64,000 nucleotides of DNA, taken from Chloroflexota bacterium (GTDB lineage Bacteria > Chloroflexota > Anaerolineae > Anaerolineales > Villigracilaceae). This document shows, one piece after another, positions 7,756 through 15,846 of this stretch (the stretch's first letter is position 1; every line of letters begins with the position of its first letter). The notes under the pieces are model-generated. The model was not told the DNA's origin. It was given only the letters and a program-made list of their open reading frames with translations, and searched no databases. Where the stretch lies: NCBI GenBank assembly GCA_016235445.1, contig JACRLB010000003.1, forward strand, positions 172,714 through 236,713. Reading direction: 5' to 3'. The position numbers and the translations under genes are program-made.

Positions 7756-8736
7756 TTACGCCTTCCCCAGCACCATCGCCAGCAGAGCCATTCTCACGTA
7801 CAACCCATATTCCATCTGGCGGAAGTAGGCCGCGCGGGGGTCATCGTCGAAGTCCATGCTGATCTCGGTCACGCGGGGCAGGGGGTGCATGACGATCATT
7901 TCCTTCTTTGCGGCTTTCATGATTTCTGTGTCCACCACGAAGGAATTTTTCACCTTTTCATAATCAGCGGGGTCTTCGAATCTTTCCTTTTGCACGCGCG
8001 TCACGTACAGCACATCGGTTTCAGGCAGGACATCTTCGAGCTTGCTGAATTCCGCCTGAGGAATTCCCTTCTCCCCAACTTCATCCATCACTTCCTTCGG
8101 CATCTTCAAAATATCAGGCGAGACGTAATTGAGTTTGATATTCGTAAAAGTGGAAAGCAAACGTGAAAGGGAATGCACGGTGCGCCCGTATTTCAGGTCG
8201 CCGAGCATGGTCACGTTCAAATTGTCGAGCCGCCCCAATTCTTCCATGATCGTGAATGTATCCAGCAAGGCCTGCGTAGGATGTTCGCCCGTGCCATCCC
8301 CCGCGTTGATGACAGGCTTGCGCGCCGCCTTCGCCGCAATTGCCGCGGAACCTGTTTCGGGGTGGCGCAGAACGATCACGTCCGCGTAGCATTCCAGCGT
8401 GCGGATGGTGTCTGGCAAACTCTCGCCTTTCGACACAGACGAATACTTCACCTCATTAATCGGGATGACCGACCCGCCAAGCCGTTCCATCGAAGCCGTG
8501 AACGATGACGACGTGCGCGTGGATGGCTCATAAAAAAGATTCGCCAGAATTTTTCCCTTTAGCAGATCGAAGGTCCCCACGCGTTCGACCATGCCGCGCA
8601 TCTCATGCGCCACGCCGAAGACGTACTCGAGGTCACTGCGGCTGAACTGCTTGACGGAAATAATGTCCTTGCCGTACCAGGGGGCGTTTTTATCTTCGCC
8701 GAACGGCAGGTAGGGGGATGAGGAACTTGAGGGCAT
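7756..8736 (-). CDS. pyrB: Aspartate carbamoyltransferase catalytic subunit
   Basis: A 326-residue ATCase catalytic chain that joins carbamoyl phosphate and aspartate in pyrimidine synthesis. Motifs: PSTRTSSSF (S72-T-R-T phosphate site), the 80s-loop segment [29 protein letters not shown] and MHPLPR. No regulatory PyrI gene is adjacent, so it may work as an unregulated trimer or the regulatory chain is elsewhere. The start at ATG 8736 has GGAGAC upstream. The surrounding spacers hold repeat palindromes. Confidence 0.95.
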   Translation of the reverse strand: MPSSSSSPYLPFGEDKNAPWYGKDIISVKQFSRSDLEYVFGVAHEMRGMVERVGTFDLLKGKILANLFYEPSTRTSSSFTASMERLGGSVIPINEVKYSSVSKGESLPDTIRTLECYADVIVLRHPETGSAAIAAKAARKPVINAGDGTGEHPTQALLDTFTIMEELGRLDNLNVTMLGDLKYGRTVHSLSRLLSTFTNIKLNYVSPDILKMPKEVMDEVGEKGIPQAEFSKLEDVLPETDVLYVTRVQKERFEDPADYEKVKNSFVVDTEIMKAAKKEMIVMHPLPRVTEISMDFDDDPRAAYFRQMEYGLYVRMALLAMVLGKA

Positions 8737-8760
8737 AAGGTAGTCTCCTTTGGTTTGTTT

Positions 8761-8803
8761 ACGTCATTGCGAGGGCAGAAGAACACTACCCTTGCAATGA
8801 CGT
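8761..8803. repeat. CATTGCGAGG-type palindromic repeat
   Basis: ACGTCATTGC (8761-8770) and GCAATGACGT (8794-8803) bracket a short spacer. It is a copy of the CGTCATTGCGAGG...CCTCGCAATGACG family, also at 27602, 31143, 37212 and, within a gene, 59247. Confidence 0.75.
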
Positions 8804-8818
8804 TGATTTACTTTATAA

Positions 8819-8850
8819 AAACTTCCGAAGTCTTCAGACTTCGGAAGTTT
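8819..8850 (-). terminator. Strong hairpin terminator
   Basis: AAACTTCCGAAGTCT / AGACTTCGGAAGTTT forms a 15-bp stem with a 2-nt loop, followed on the minus strand by TTTTTAT. It ends the nucleotidyltransferase gene. A near-identical stem is at 9481-9523. Confidence 0.85.
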
Positions 8851-8855
8851 GGAAA

Positions 8856-9302
8856 TTACTCTTCTGAAAGCAAATCTGCATCAATCAAATCCTGCGGACG
8901 TCCCGCCGCGAGTTTGGAAGCGATCAAATCTTTCTTTGAAATAAAAATCACCTTCAACCCGTCAAAATCCACTTCAATGCGCCTGTTCCAGCAGTCATCA
9001 AAATCAACTCCAGGGATTCCCATTAACACGTCCACACGAATGGGCGGCACACCCATTTGAAAGAAAAAGCCTTCTTCCGAGAAATCCTTTGGGGTTAATC
9101 CTGCAAGAGGAGCGCCGAACTCACGCAGAGCGTTATAAACTGCTTCTGCGTTCGCAACGTCTGTGCTAATCAAAACGTCAAGGTCTTTGGTGAAGCGCGG
9201 CTCGGCATATTGCACAACCGCATAACCTCCAATCACCAAATACCTAACGTTGTGGGCGTTGAAAATTTGTAACAGATCGCTGAAGTCTGAGTTGACGAAC
9301 AT
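8856..9302 (-). CDS. Nucleotidyltransferase-fold protein (DUF6036/MNT-like)
   Basis: A 148-residue protein with the minimal pol-beta nucleotidyltransferase core: G25-G26-Y-A-V-V, then D40-L-D42 (RFTKDLDVLI), and a third acidic residue in PIRVDVLMG. It resembles DUF6036/AbiEii-like enzymes. The 3' half (FDGLKVIFISKKDLIASKLAAGRPQDLIDADLL) is typical of that group. It overlaps by 59 bp an upstream small ORF (9244-9450), and the two look like a cassette that moves together. A toxin-antitoxin role is possible, but nothing in the sequence proves it. Confidence 0.8.
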   Translation of the reverse strand: MFVNSDFSDLLQIFNAHNVRYLVIGGYAVVQYAEPRFTKDLDVLISTDVANAEAVYNALREFGAPLAGLTPKDFSEEGFFFQMGVPPIRVDVLMGIPGVDFDDCWNRRIEVDFDGLKVIFISKKDLIASKLAAGRPQDLIDADLLSEE

Positions 9303-9450
9303 CTTTTCCCTTGACTCTCATGTAATGGACAATCAATTCCCATGAGGCATCGAAGCGGGCTTTTGCAGGTTGCGCCTGCCAGAATTTCAAGTCAAATGAT
9401 CTGTCCATTTGCTCAATCTTTCCGCGTCGTTCAATAAAATTTTTTCTCAT
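9244..9450 (-). CDS. Small hypothetical protein paired with the nucleotidyltransferase
   Basis: A 68-residue basic protein (MDRSFDLKFWQAQPAKARF..., ending RQLRLQRSVTNFQRPQR). I recall the phrase WQAQ-P-ARF...LRLQRSV from small proteins encoded before similar nucleotidyltransferases, but no function is known. GGAAGG upstream of ATG 9450 supports the start; M15 is an alternative. It overlaps the next gene out of frame by 59 bp, which implies coupled translation. Confidence 0.6.
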   Translation of the reverse strand: MRKNFIERRGKIEQMDRSFDLKFWQAQPAKARFDASWELIVHYMRVKGKDVRQLRLQRSVTNFQRPQR

Positions 9451-9480
9451 CTCATACCTTCCTGTAATTTTACACTACTT

Positions 9481-9523
9481 ATAAAAAACTTCCGAAGCCT
9501 CGAAGACTTCGGAAGTTTTTTAT
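9481..9523 (-). terminator. Hairpin terminator overlapping a stop codon
   Basis: ATAAAAAACTTCCGAAG (9481-9497) pairs with CTTCGGAAGTTTTTTAT (9507-9523). The TAA stop of the 9520-10542 gene (9520-9522) is part of the stem. On the minus strand the stem ends in TTTTTTAT. Confidence 0.85.
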
Positions 9524-10542
9524 ACTCCTGCAAATGCGTCCAAGCCGTTTTCGGTGGCGATCTCATCGAGCGTGGCTTCGATCTCGTCGATGAAGTGATC
9601 GAGTCCCTCCACGTGTTCGGTGAAGCCGTCTCCGAGCAGGCCCAACTCGGCGCAGGCATTTTCCCAGAACTTGAGGTGGTCGCCGTTTAACACAGCGGCG
9701 GACAATGTCCAGGTATGCAGAACAGGCCAGAGCGCGGAGAGAGGCGTTTCTCCATCCAGCAGGGCTTTGATGGCTTTCTCGTAATAATTCAGGCGCGCGG
9801 CGTGGATGCGGGCATCTACATCCGCTGTTTCGCTGGCTAGTTTGAATGCGGCTTTCCAATCTGCCAGCCAGCCTTTTACTTTTTCCGCATCCACGTGATT
9901 CGCGCCAAGCAAGCCGTACGCCGCGGCGACCATGCCGGGCTTTTGCGCGGCTTCGGCGCGGGCGGGGAATTCAAGCAACAACCTGCGCTCCTGAATGGGC
10001 GAGCCGCTTAACTCGGCCACTGTGTTGATGGCATGAAAAAGCGACTTCATATATTTTTGAATTTCTTTCGGCCCTGCGGGTTTGTCAAGTTCGGTCAAGT
10101 CCATCCAGATGCCACGGCCGTGGGAGAGCATGGTGCGACAGCGTTGAAGCATGAGCGGGGGCTGTTCGAATTCAAAGCCTGCGCGCAGGCTGGCTTGCAC
10201 GAAGTCGAAGAATTTTTCGCGTTCGTACAACAGCATGGGCGCGTACATTTCATAGCCAAGCCAGGGATCGCCGCGTAATTCGCGGGGTGATTTGAATTCA
10301 TCCTTTGCGCGGCGGCTGATATCAAGATGAAAATCGGGGGTTAGTTTTACGAACTCGCGCGCTTTGGCGGGTGTGTTTTTATAGACAAAGACCAGGTCAA
10401 TATCTGCGGTGCCGCCGAGCATGGGTTCTGCCGAAAGCAGGGAGCCTGTCAAATAGGCGGCGATGATCTCGGGGTCGTTATACACCCGTTCCTGAACGGT
10501 TTCTTTTGCAATGCGGAGGAGTGACTCTCTTGTGACGCGCAT
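9520..10542 (-). CDS. Nucleotidyltransferase-domain protein with C-terminal helical region
   Basis: A 340-residue protein. The N-terminal pol-beta-type nucleotidyltransferase motif is G33-S34...G43-G-T-A-D47-I-D49, with a further acidic site in PDFHLDISRR. The remaining 220 residues are mainly helical (HEPN- or KNTase-C-like by appearance) with many Trp/Leu positions. The substrate is unknown. The gene starts 11 bp after the second dNK stop on the same strand, with GGGAGAAA as ribosome site, so they are one operon. A nucleotide- or drug-modifying role is possible but unproven. Confidence 0.65.
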   Translation of the reverse strand: MRVTRESLLRIAKETVQERVYNDPEIIAAYLTGSLLSAEPMLGGTADIDLVFVYKNTPAKAREFVKLTPDFHLDISRRAKDEFKSPRELRGDPWLGYEMYAPMLLYEREKFFDFVQASLRAGFEFEQPPLMLQRCRTMLSHGRGIWMDLTELDKPAGPKEIQKYMKSLFHAINTVAELSGSPIQERRLLLEFPARAEAAQKPGMVAAAYGLLGANHVDAEKVKGWLADWKAAFKLASETADVDARIHAARLNYYEKAIKALLDGETPLSALWPVLHTWTLSAAVLNGDHLKFWENACAELGLLGDGFTEHVEGLDHFIDEIEATLDEIATENGLDAFAGV

Positions 10543-10553
10543 GGGGTTTCTCC

Positions 10554-11189
10554 CTATTCTAACGGCAAACTTGGTTGAAACGGTGTCAGGTTCAAGGCTT
10601 CGCGGATGCGGTTCTCAATCAGCTTGAGATGCTCCGTGTTGTGGATGATGTCCATTTCATTCGAGTTGATCTTCAAGATGGGCGTATGGTCGAAAGGTTT
10701 GGAGAAGAAATCTTCATACGCATGGTTGAGTTCGTCGATGTAGCCGCGTTCCATTTGCCTTTCATACGGCCTGTCGCGAAAGGCGATGCGGTTCATGAGT
10801 GTGTCGGTGGTGGCTTGCAAATAAACCAGCAGATTCGGTTTGGGGATTTTCTCACCGAGAGCCTCATGCACTTTGTGATACATATCCAGCTCGTCGCCTT
10901 TGAGGTTGATGCCCGCAAAGAGCGCGTCTTTTGCAAAGGTGTAATCGGCGATCAGGTTTTTATTCTCCACAAGAATTTTCGGGACGTTGTTATTCTGCTG
11001 GTGATAACGGCTGAGTAAAAAGAAGATTTGGGTTTGAAATGCGTATCTTGCGCGGTCTGCGTAAAAATCGGAGAGGAACGGATTCTCTTCAAAAATTTCC
11101 AGCAGTACTTCCGCTTCGAATGACGGTTGCAACAGGCGGGCCAGCGTGGTCTTGCCCACGCCGATCACCCCTTCGATGGCTATGTACAT
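10554..11189 (-). CDS. Deoxynucleoside kinase (second copy)
   Basis: A 211-residue dNK-family kinase: Walker A G7-V-I-G-V-G-K-T-T15, EIFEENPFLSDFY substrate loop, and lid AFRDRPYERQM. The signature after the third strand reads VENKNLIADYTFAKD, where relatives have ERS/DRS, so this copy belongs to the other branch of the family. The frame is open to 11396, but ATG 11189 is the real start: GGGAGC lies 8 nt upstream and MYIAIEGVIGVGKTT begins the fold. With the copy at 6983 this gives two paralogues, as in bacteria with split dAK/dGK specificity (inference). Confidence 0.88.
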   Translation of the reverse strand: MYIAIEGVIGVGKTTLARLLQPSFEAEVLLEIFEENPFLSDFYADRARYAFQTQIFFLLSRYHQQNNNVPKILVENKNLIADYTFAKDALFAGINLKGDELDMYHKVHEALGEKIPKPNLLVYLQATTDTLMNRIAFRDRPYERQMERGYIDELNHAYEDFFSKPFDHTPILKINSNEMDIIHNTEHLKLIENRIREALNLTPFQPSLPLE

Positions 11190-11231
11190 GAAAAAATGCT
11201 CCCTGAATGGTGTGAGGCAAGGATACCATAA

Positions 11232-11264
11232 GTTAAGGATGAAGGATGAAGGATGAAAGATTGT
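11232..11264 (+). repeat. GGATGAA heptamer tandem repeat
   Basis: The run AAGGATGAAGGATGAAGGAT then GAAAGA is about three tandem heptamers directly before a TATAAT-like box (about 11264-11269) and the glycosyltransferase start. The same heptamer is used at 18635-18662 and 24477-24517. Confidence 0.7.
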
Positions 11265-11275
11265 ATAATTGATAA

Positions 11276-12298
11276 ATGTCAAAAATTTGTATTGTTCCGC
11301 AGGTACAGGGGACTGGCGGCATGGCATCCTTCCGTTTGAAATTCGAGCAGGGATTAACCTCCCGCGGCATTGATGTGACTTATGATCTTTCTGCAAACGC
11401 AGACGCCATTCTCGTCATCGCAGGCACTCGCTTCCTGCCTGACCTGAACAGGGCGCGCCGACGGGGCATTCGCGTCGTCCAAAGATTGGACGGCGTCAAC
11501 TGGGTTCAGCGCGTGAAATGGTCGGGGATGAAGTACACCGTCCGCGCCGAGTATGGGAATTTTATGCTCTCGCTCATTCGCAATCGCTTCGCAGACAGGG
11601 TCATCTATCAAAGCCAATTCATCCGCAAATGGTGGGAGGATTGGTACGGCGCGGCGAAAGCGCCAGCCACGGTCATCATCAACGGCGTGGATTTGAACGT
11701 CTATTCTCCCGAAGGCGAAAGCGAACGCCCAACGGATCGTTATCGCATGTTATTGCTCGAAGGCAGTCTCGCACGTGGACTGAACTCAGGCTTATTTCAC
11801 GCAGTCTCCGTGGCGGAGAAGTTGTCTGCAAAATATCCAATGGAAGTTGTTGTGGCTGGGACCGTGGACAATGCCACTCAGCGGAAGTTGCAAAGCAAAG
11901 TGACTGTTAAATTTCTTGGAACCGTCCCACGCGCAGAGATTCCCAAACTGGCGCGTTCATCTCATTTGATGTATTGCGCCGAGGTCAACCCACCCTGCCC
12001 GAATTCTGTCATCGAAGCGCTGGCATGTGGCCTGCCCGTCATTGGCTTTGACAGCGGCGCGCTGAAAGAACTGGTCTCAGACGATGCAGGCCGCATCGTC
12101 CCGTACGGCGCGAACCCGTGGAAGTTGGAAACGCCAGACATTTCCGCGCTGGCTGAATCAGCGGGGGAAGTGTTGGAGAAACAGAATCAATTCTCCTCTG
12201 CGGGGACGATGCGGGCGGCGGCAAGGAGCCGCGCAGAATCCACTTTCGGTCTCGATCAGATGGTCGAGTCCTATTTGAAAGTCCTGCTGGAGGATTGA
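11276..12298 (+). CDS. Glycosyltransferase (GT-B fold, GT4-like)
   Basis: A 340-residue GT-B glycosyltransferase. The N-domain begins KICIVPQVQGTGGMASFRLKFEQGL, and the C-domain carries the nucleotide-sugar EX7E-like segment NSVIEALACGLPVIGFDSGA. An interdomain phrase INGVDLNVYSPEG is typical. It is the first of a three-gene cluster (two GT-B enzymes around a polytopic membrane protein), so it probably builds a surface glycan or glycolipid. Donor and acceptor are unknown. A TATAAT-like box lies just upstream of ATG 11276. Confidence 0.85.
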   Translation: MSKICIVPQVQGTGGMASFRLKFEQGLTSRGIDVTYDLSANADAILVIAGTRFLPDLNRARRRGIRVVQRLDGVNWVQRVKWSGMKYTVRAEYGNFMLSLIRNRFADRVIYQSQFIRKWWEDWYGAAKAPATVIINGVDLNVYSPEGESERPTDRYRMLLLEGSLARGLNSGLFHAVSVAEKLSAKYPMEVVVAGTVDNATQRKLQSKVTVKFLGTVPRAEIPKLARSSHLMYCAEVNPPCPNSVIEALACGLPVIGFDSGALKELVSDDAGRIVPYGANPWKLETPDISALAESAGEVLEKQNQFSSAGTMRAAARSRAESTFGLDQMVESYLKVLLED

Positions 12299-12358
12299 GT
12301 CATAAATCAAAAAAATTCCCCCCGCTCCTACGATTTTCTCTGGCTCAGCATCGCGCTC

Positions 12359-13732
12359 ATGCCGTTGATCGGCATCTCGTTTTTGCTTGCCATTCAGCCG
12401 CAGGATTTTTGGTGGCTGATGCGCGTGGGACAGGAGACCATTCAAAGCCGCGCGATTCCTGCAACCGACACGATCAGTTGGAGTCAGGCGGGGCAACCGA
12501 TTGTTTATCAGCAGTGGCTATCGGGAGTGATTCTTTACCTCGTTTATAAATCTGGCGGCGTGATGTTCACGTTGTTGTTGCGCGGTATTTTGATCGCAAT
12601 GACATACGCAGTGATCTGGTTCATGGCTCGCGAAGTTTCCACTCCGCGGCTTGCATCCGCGCTGGTATTTGTTCTCGGTGTTGCAACCGCAAACAATTGG
12701 TCGGTGCGTTCGCAATTGTTTGCGTATCCGCTTTTTATCTTGTGCCTGTGGAGTCTACTGCGCTGGCAAAATGGCGACAAAAAACAGGTATGGATTCTGC
12801 CCGTCTCTGCCTTGCTGTGGGCGAACCTGCATGGCTCATTTATTCTGCCGTTCGTGCTGGCAGGCGCGGCGCTCGTCTTTGGGAAAGGGGAAAGAAAACC
12901 GTTAGCCATCGCGCTCGCATGGATGATCCCCGCCACACTCATCAACCCGCGCGGCATCGGCGTTTGGAATTATTTCATCTTCATGCTCAACTCGCCCTCC
13001 GACCATCTCTTCGCCTTCGAGTGGGCGCCGCCGCGCAACGAAGGCTGGCAAATGAACATCTTCTTCGCGTGGATGCTCGCCTTCGCTCCGCTGGCCGCGT
13101 TTTCGCCGCGCAAACTTTCCGCCTTTGAATGGGTCTTGTATCTCGGCTTCGGCTGGCTCGCCCTCACGGGTCTGCGTTACGTCATCTGGTTTCTTTTCAT
13201 CGCCGCAATTTTCACCGCCGCGCTTCTTTCGGGTTGGCTAAGAAACTCCGCTGAACCCAAACAAATATTCCCCGCGCTCAATTTCAGCCTCGGCATTTTT
13301 CTGCTCATTATCCCTTTGATGTTTCTCCCCAACTTCCGTGAACGTTGGATGGGCAACTCCGCGCCCGTGTACGAAATGACCACCACGCCTCTCACTGCCA
13401 CCGAGTGGCTGGTCGGTCATCCCCAGGCATGTTCCAACCTTTGGGCTGATTACTCCTTCGGCGGGTATCTCTCCTTTGCCATGCCCTCCTGCCACCCGTG
13501 GATGGACAGCCGCTTCAATGCCTACCCCCCCGGGCAATGGACGGAGTACCTCCAAATCAGCCGCGCTGAAAACTGGCAAGCCATGTTCGACCGTGAAGAT
13601 ATCAACCTGTTGATGCTTTCCAACGCGGCACAGCCAAAATTAGTGGAGGCAGTAACATCATCACCTGAAATTTGGTGCGAAGAATATCGTGACGAAGTTG
13701 CCGTCATCTTCTCGCGCTGTGAGGCGAAATGA
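12359..13732 (+). CDS. Polytopic membrane protein of the glycosylation cluster (GT-C-like)
   Basis: A 457-residue protein with about ten hydrophobic segments and a C-terminal extracytoplasmic region (GGYLSFAMPSCHPWMDSRFNAYP). It resembles uncharacterised GT-C-type membrane proteins with a conserved MDSR-Y motif. No nucleotide-binding motif is visible, and function is unassigned. Start problem: ATG 12359 is the first standard codon, yet protein-like sequence continues upstream in frame to an ATA at 12302, which has GGAGG 8 nt before it. Translation from a non-standard ATA would add 19 residues and complete the first membrane helix. It overlaps the next gene by ATGA. Confidence 0.7.
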   Translation: MPLIGISFLLAIQPQDFWWLMRVGQETIQSRAIPATDTISWSQAGQPIVYQQWLSGVILYLVYKSGGVMFTLLLRGILIAMTYAVIWFMAREVSTPRLASALVFVLGVATANNWSVRSQLFAYPLFILCLWSLLRWQNGDKKQVWILPVSALLWANLHGSFILPFVLAGAALVFGKGERKPLAIALAWMIPATLINPRGIGVWNYFIFMLNSPSDHLFAFEWAPPRNEGWQMNIFFAWMLAFAPLAAFSPRKLSAFEWVLYLGFGWLALTGLRYVIWFLFIAAIFTAALLSGWLRNSAEPKQIFPALNFSLGIFLLIIPLMFLPNFRERWMGNSAPVYEMTTTPLTATEWLVGHPQACSNLWADYSFGGYLSFAMPSCHPWMDSRFNAYPPGQWTEYLQISRAENWQAMFDREDINLLMLSNAAQPKLVEAVTSSPEIWCEEYRDEVAVIFSRCEAK

Positions 13733-14796
13733 ACTTCAAAGGAAAACTGGCGTTGCAACAGCGCGTCCTCCCCAGCTATCGCGTCCCCTTCTTTGACCTG
13801 CTCGCAAATCACTGTGAAGGCGGAATGAATCTCTTCGCAGGTTTACCCCGCCCCGTCGAGATGATCGCGGGCGGGAAAACCAAAGTTGCAAAACTAACAC
13901 AGGCAAACAACATCCATTTATTTGGCGGCGCGTTCTATCTTTGCTATCAGCAGGGATTCGTCAACTGGCTCGAAGAAACAAACCCCAATGCCCTGATCGT
14001 GGAAGCCAACCCGCGCTATTTGGCGACACCTGCCGCCGTCAAATGGATGCACGCCCGCGGACGAAAAGTCATCGGCTGGGGATTGGGAAGCCCCTCTCCC
14101 TCAGGGAGAGGGGTTGGGGTGAGGTCGCATTTTATCAATCAATTCGATGCCATGCTTGCGTACAGTCAACGCGGCGCGGAGGAATACGCCGCGCTGGGTT
14201 TTCCACGCGAGAAAATTTTCGTGGCGCACAATTCGGTTTCACCAGCGCCAGAAAGACCTGACGATAGACCGCAGACCGTAGACCGTGCGACGCTCTTGTT
14301 CGTGGGCAGGTTGCAGGCTCGCAAGCGAATTGATTCTTTACTGCGTGCCTGCGCTGAGTTGCGGACGAATCCGCGATTGATTATTGTGGGCGATGGCCCC
14401 GAACGCCTGGCAATGGAAACACTTGCAAAGGAAATTTATCCATCCGCTGAGTTTATCGGCGCGAAGCATGGCACAGAGTTGAAACCATATTTCGCGCAGG
14501 CTGATCTTTTCGTTCTGCCTGGCACTGGCGGACTCGCTGTGCAGGAAGCAATGAGTCACGGCCTGCCCGTCATCGTTGCAAAAGGCGATGGCACGCAGGA
14601 TGATCTCGTCCGCAAGGGCAATGGCTGGCAAATTCCGCCCGAAGATTATGCCGCTCTGCTTGCCGCAATGAATAACGCGCTATCGGATATGGCGCGTTTG
14701 AGAGAGATGGGGAAAGAGTCCTTTCGCATCGTTGCAGAAGAGATCAATATCCAAACCATGGCCGATGTGTTTGTGGAGGCGTTGAATTCGGTTTAG
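13729..14796 (+). CDS. Glycosyltransferase (GT-B fold) with an in-frame repeat insertion
   Basis: A 355-residue GT-B glycosyltransferase: ATLLFVGRLQARKRI, then IIVGDGPERLAME and the donor-site segment FVLPGTGGLAVQEAMSHGLPV. ATG 13729 overlaps the upstream stop. Residues about 121-132 (SPSPSGRGVGVR) are encoded by a palindromic repeat (14091-14124), and a further low-complexity stretch (RPDDRPQTVDR) follows at about 14255-14285. Both look inserted into surface loops without breaking frame. Probable role: surface glycan assembly with the two genes upstream. Confidence 0.85.
   Translation: MNFKGKLALQQRVLPSYRVPFFDLLANHCEGGMNLFAGLPRPVEMIAGGKTKVAKLTQANNIHLFGGAFYLCYQQGFVNWLEETNPNALIVEANPRYLATPAAVKWMHARGRKVIGWGLGSPSPSGRGVGVRSHFINQFDAMLAYSQRGAEEYAALGFPREKIFVAHNSVSPAPERPDDRPQTVDRATLLFVGRLQARKRIDSLLRACAELRTNPRLIIVGDGPERLAMETLAKEIYPSAEFIGAKHGTELKPYFAQADLFVLPGTGGLAVQEAMSHGLPVIVAKGDGTQDDLVRKGNGWQIPPEDYAALLAAMNNALSDMARLREMGKESFRIVAEEINIQTMADVFVEALNSV
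14091..14124. repeat. CCCCTCTCCC palindromic repeat inside a gene
   Basis: CCCCTCTCCC (14091-14100), TCA loop, GGGAGAGGGG (14104-14113), then TTGGGGTGAGG. This is a widespread REP-like sequence; here it lies in frame within the glycosyltransferase gene. Confidence 0.85.
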
Positions 14797-14836
14797 ACAG
14801 TGCAATCTGTTTCAACTTTGCATCATCGTACACCGC

Positions 14837-14975
14837 CACGGCTTTCTTAAAGTCGGCAGTTCCTAAACGCAAATGTTGCAAAAAGAGCGAATGAACGCGA
14901 AATCTTTTTACTTTCGTGTAAATGCGCCGAATTCGCGGTTTTCGCGTTGAGATTTTTGGACTTTAAGAAGGCACT
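14837..14975. repeat. Degenerate foldback related to the 51109-51271 MITE
   Basis: The ends read CACGGCTTTCTTAAAGTC and GACTTTAAGAAGGC, inverted with one indel. The interior has the AACGCGAA.../...TTCGCGTT core shared by several elements here. No clear target duplication remains. It occupies the gap between the glycosyltransferase and SDR genes. Confidence 0.6.
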
Positions 14976-15012
14976 GGGGATGCTTTGCATCTTCCAGCAA
15001 TCAACCTGTTTG

Positions 15013-15786
15013 CTACTGCGCCGTGTTGCCCCCATCCACCAGCAATAAATGACCCGTCACAAAAGATGACTCATCCGAAGCCAGAAACAAAACCGCATTC
15101 GCAATTTCTTCAGGTTTTCCAAACCGCCCCATCGGAATATAGTCGCTGGCTTCTTTCATCGCTTCTTCCACCGTCACAGGGTTGGAGCTTTCAAAATAGC
15201 CCTTCTCAATCCATCTGTCCACAAACGTATCCCCCGGGCACACGGCATTCACGCGGATATTTTCCCTTGCATAATCCAGCGCCATCGCCTTCGTCATCAT
15301 GCCCACCGCGCCCTTGCTCATGATGTATGGAAACGCATTCTTCCCTGCCACCACAGACCAGTCCGAGCCATTGTTGACGATCACGCCGCGTCCCTGTTTT
15401 TTCATCTGCGGAATCACCAGCTTGCACATGCGCCACACCGCCGTCACGTTGATGTTCAGCGTGTCCTGCCAAACCTCCTCGGGTGTAGTGTCTGCCGTTC
15501 CTTTGGTGACGATGCCAGCGTTGTTAAATAAAATATCAATGCGATTAAATTCTTGCAAAGCGACATCCACGACCCTTTGGCATTCTTCCAGCTTTGTGTG
15601 ATCCGTCTCCACGAACACGCATCGGACTCCCCTTTGCCTGCATTCCGCTTCGACGGTTTTGCCCAGGCTGAGGCGTCTGCCTGTTAAGACCAGATCAGCT
15701 CCCTCGTCCGCGAAAAGAAGCGCGGTGGCTTTTCCAATCCCGCTGGTGGCGCCTGTAATAATCGCTACTTTGTTTTTGAGTCTCAT
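15013..15786 (-). CDS. Short-chain dehydrogenase/reductase (SDR)
   Basis: A 257-residue classical SDR with Rossmann motif TGATSGIGKA (TGxxxGxG), NNAGI (NNAG), a Ser in VNNGSDWSVVAG and the catalytic Y-x-x-x-K in FPYIMSKGAVGMMTKAMALDYA. The C-terminus FVTGHLLLVDGG is canonical. It is an NAD(P)-dependent oxidoreductase of unknown substrate. The minus-strand frame is open to 16329, but ATG 15786 preceded by AAGGAG is the start. It diverges from mutS2, with only 60 bp between them. Confidence 0.9.
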   Translation of the reverse strand: MRLKNKVAIITGATSGIGKATALLFADEGADLVLTGRRLSLGKTVEAECRQRGVRCVFVETDHTKLEECQRVVDVALQEFNRIDILFNNAGIVTKGTADTTPEEVWQDTLNINVTAVWRMCKLVIPQMKKQGRGVIVNNGSDWSVVAGKNAFPYIMSKGAVGMMTKAMALDYARENIRVNAVCPGDTFVDRWIEKGYFESSNPVTVEEAMKEASDYIPMGRFGKPEEIANAVLFLASDESSFVTGHLLLVDGGNTAQ

Positions 15787-15800
15787 GGTTTGCTCCTTGT

Positions 15801-15824
15801 AGCGCAAGTCTATAGACTTGCGCT
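15801..15824. repeat. 24-bp perfect palindrome in the SDR/mutS2 divergent spacer
   Basis: AGCGCAAGTCTA / TAGACTTGCGCT is a perfect dyad in a 60-bp divergent region. It could act as an operator, but similar palindromes elsewhere in the window make a dispersed repeat the simpler reading. Confidence 0.6.
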
Positions 15825-15846
15825 GCGACAAAGTATAATCCCCACC

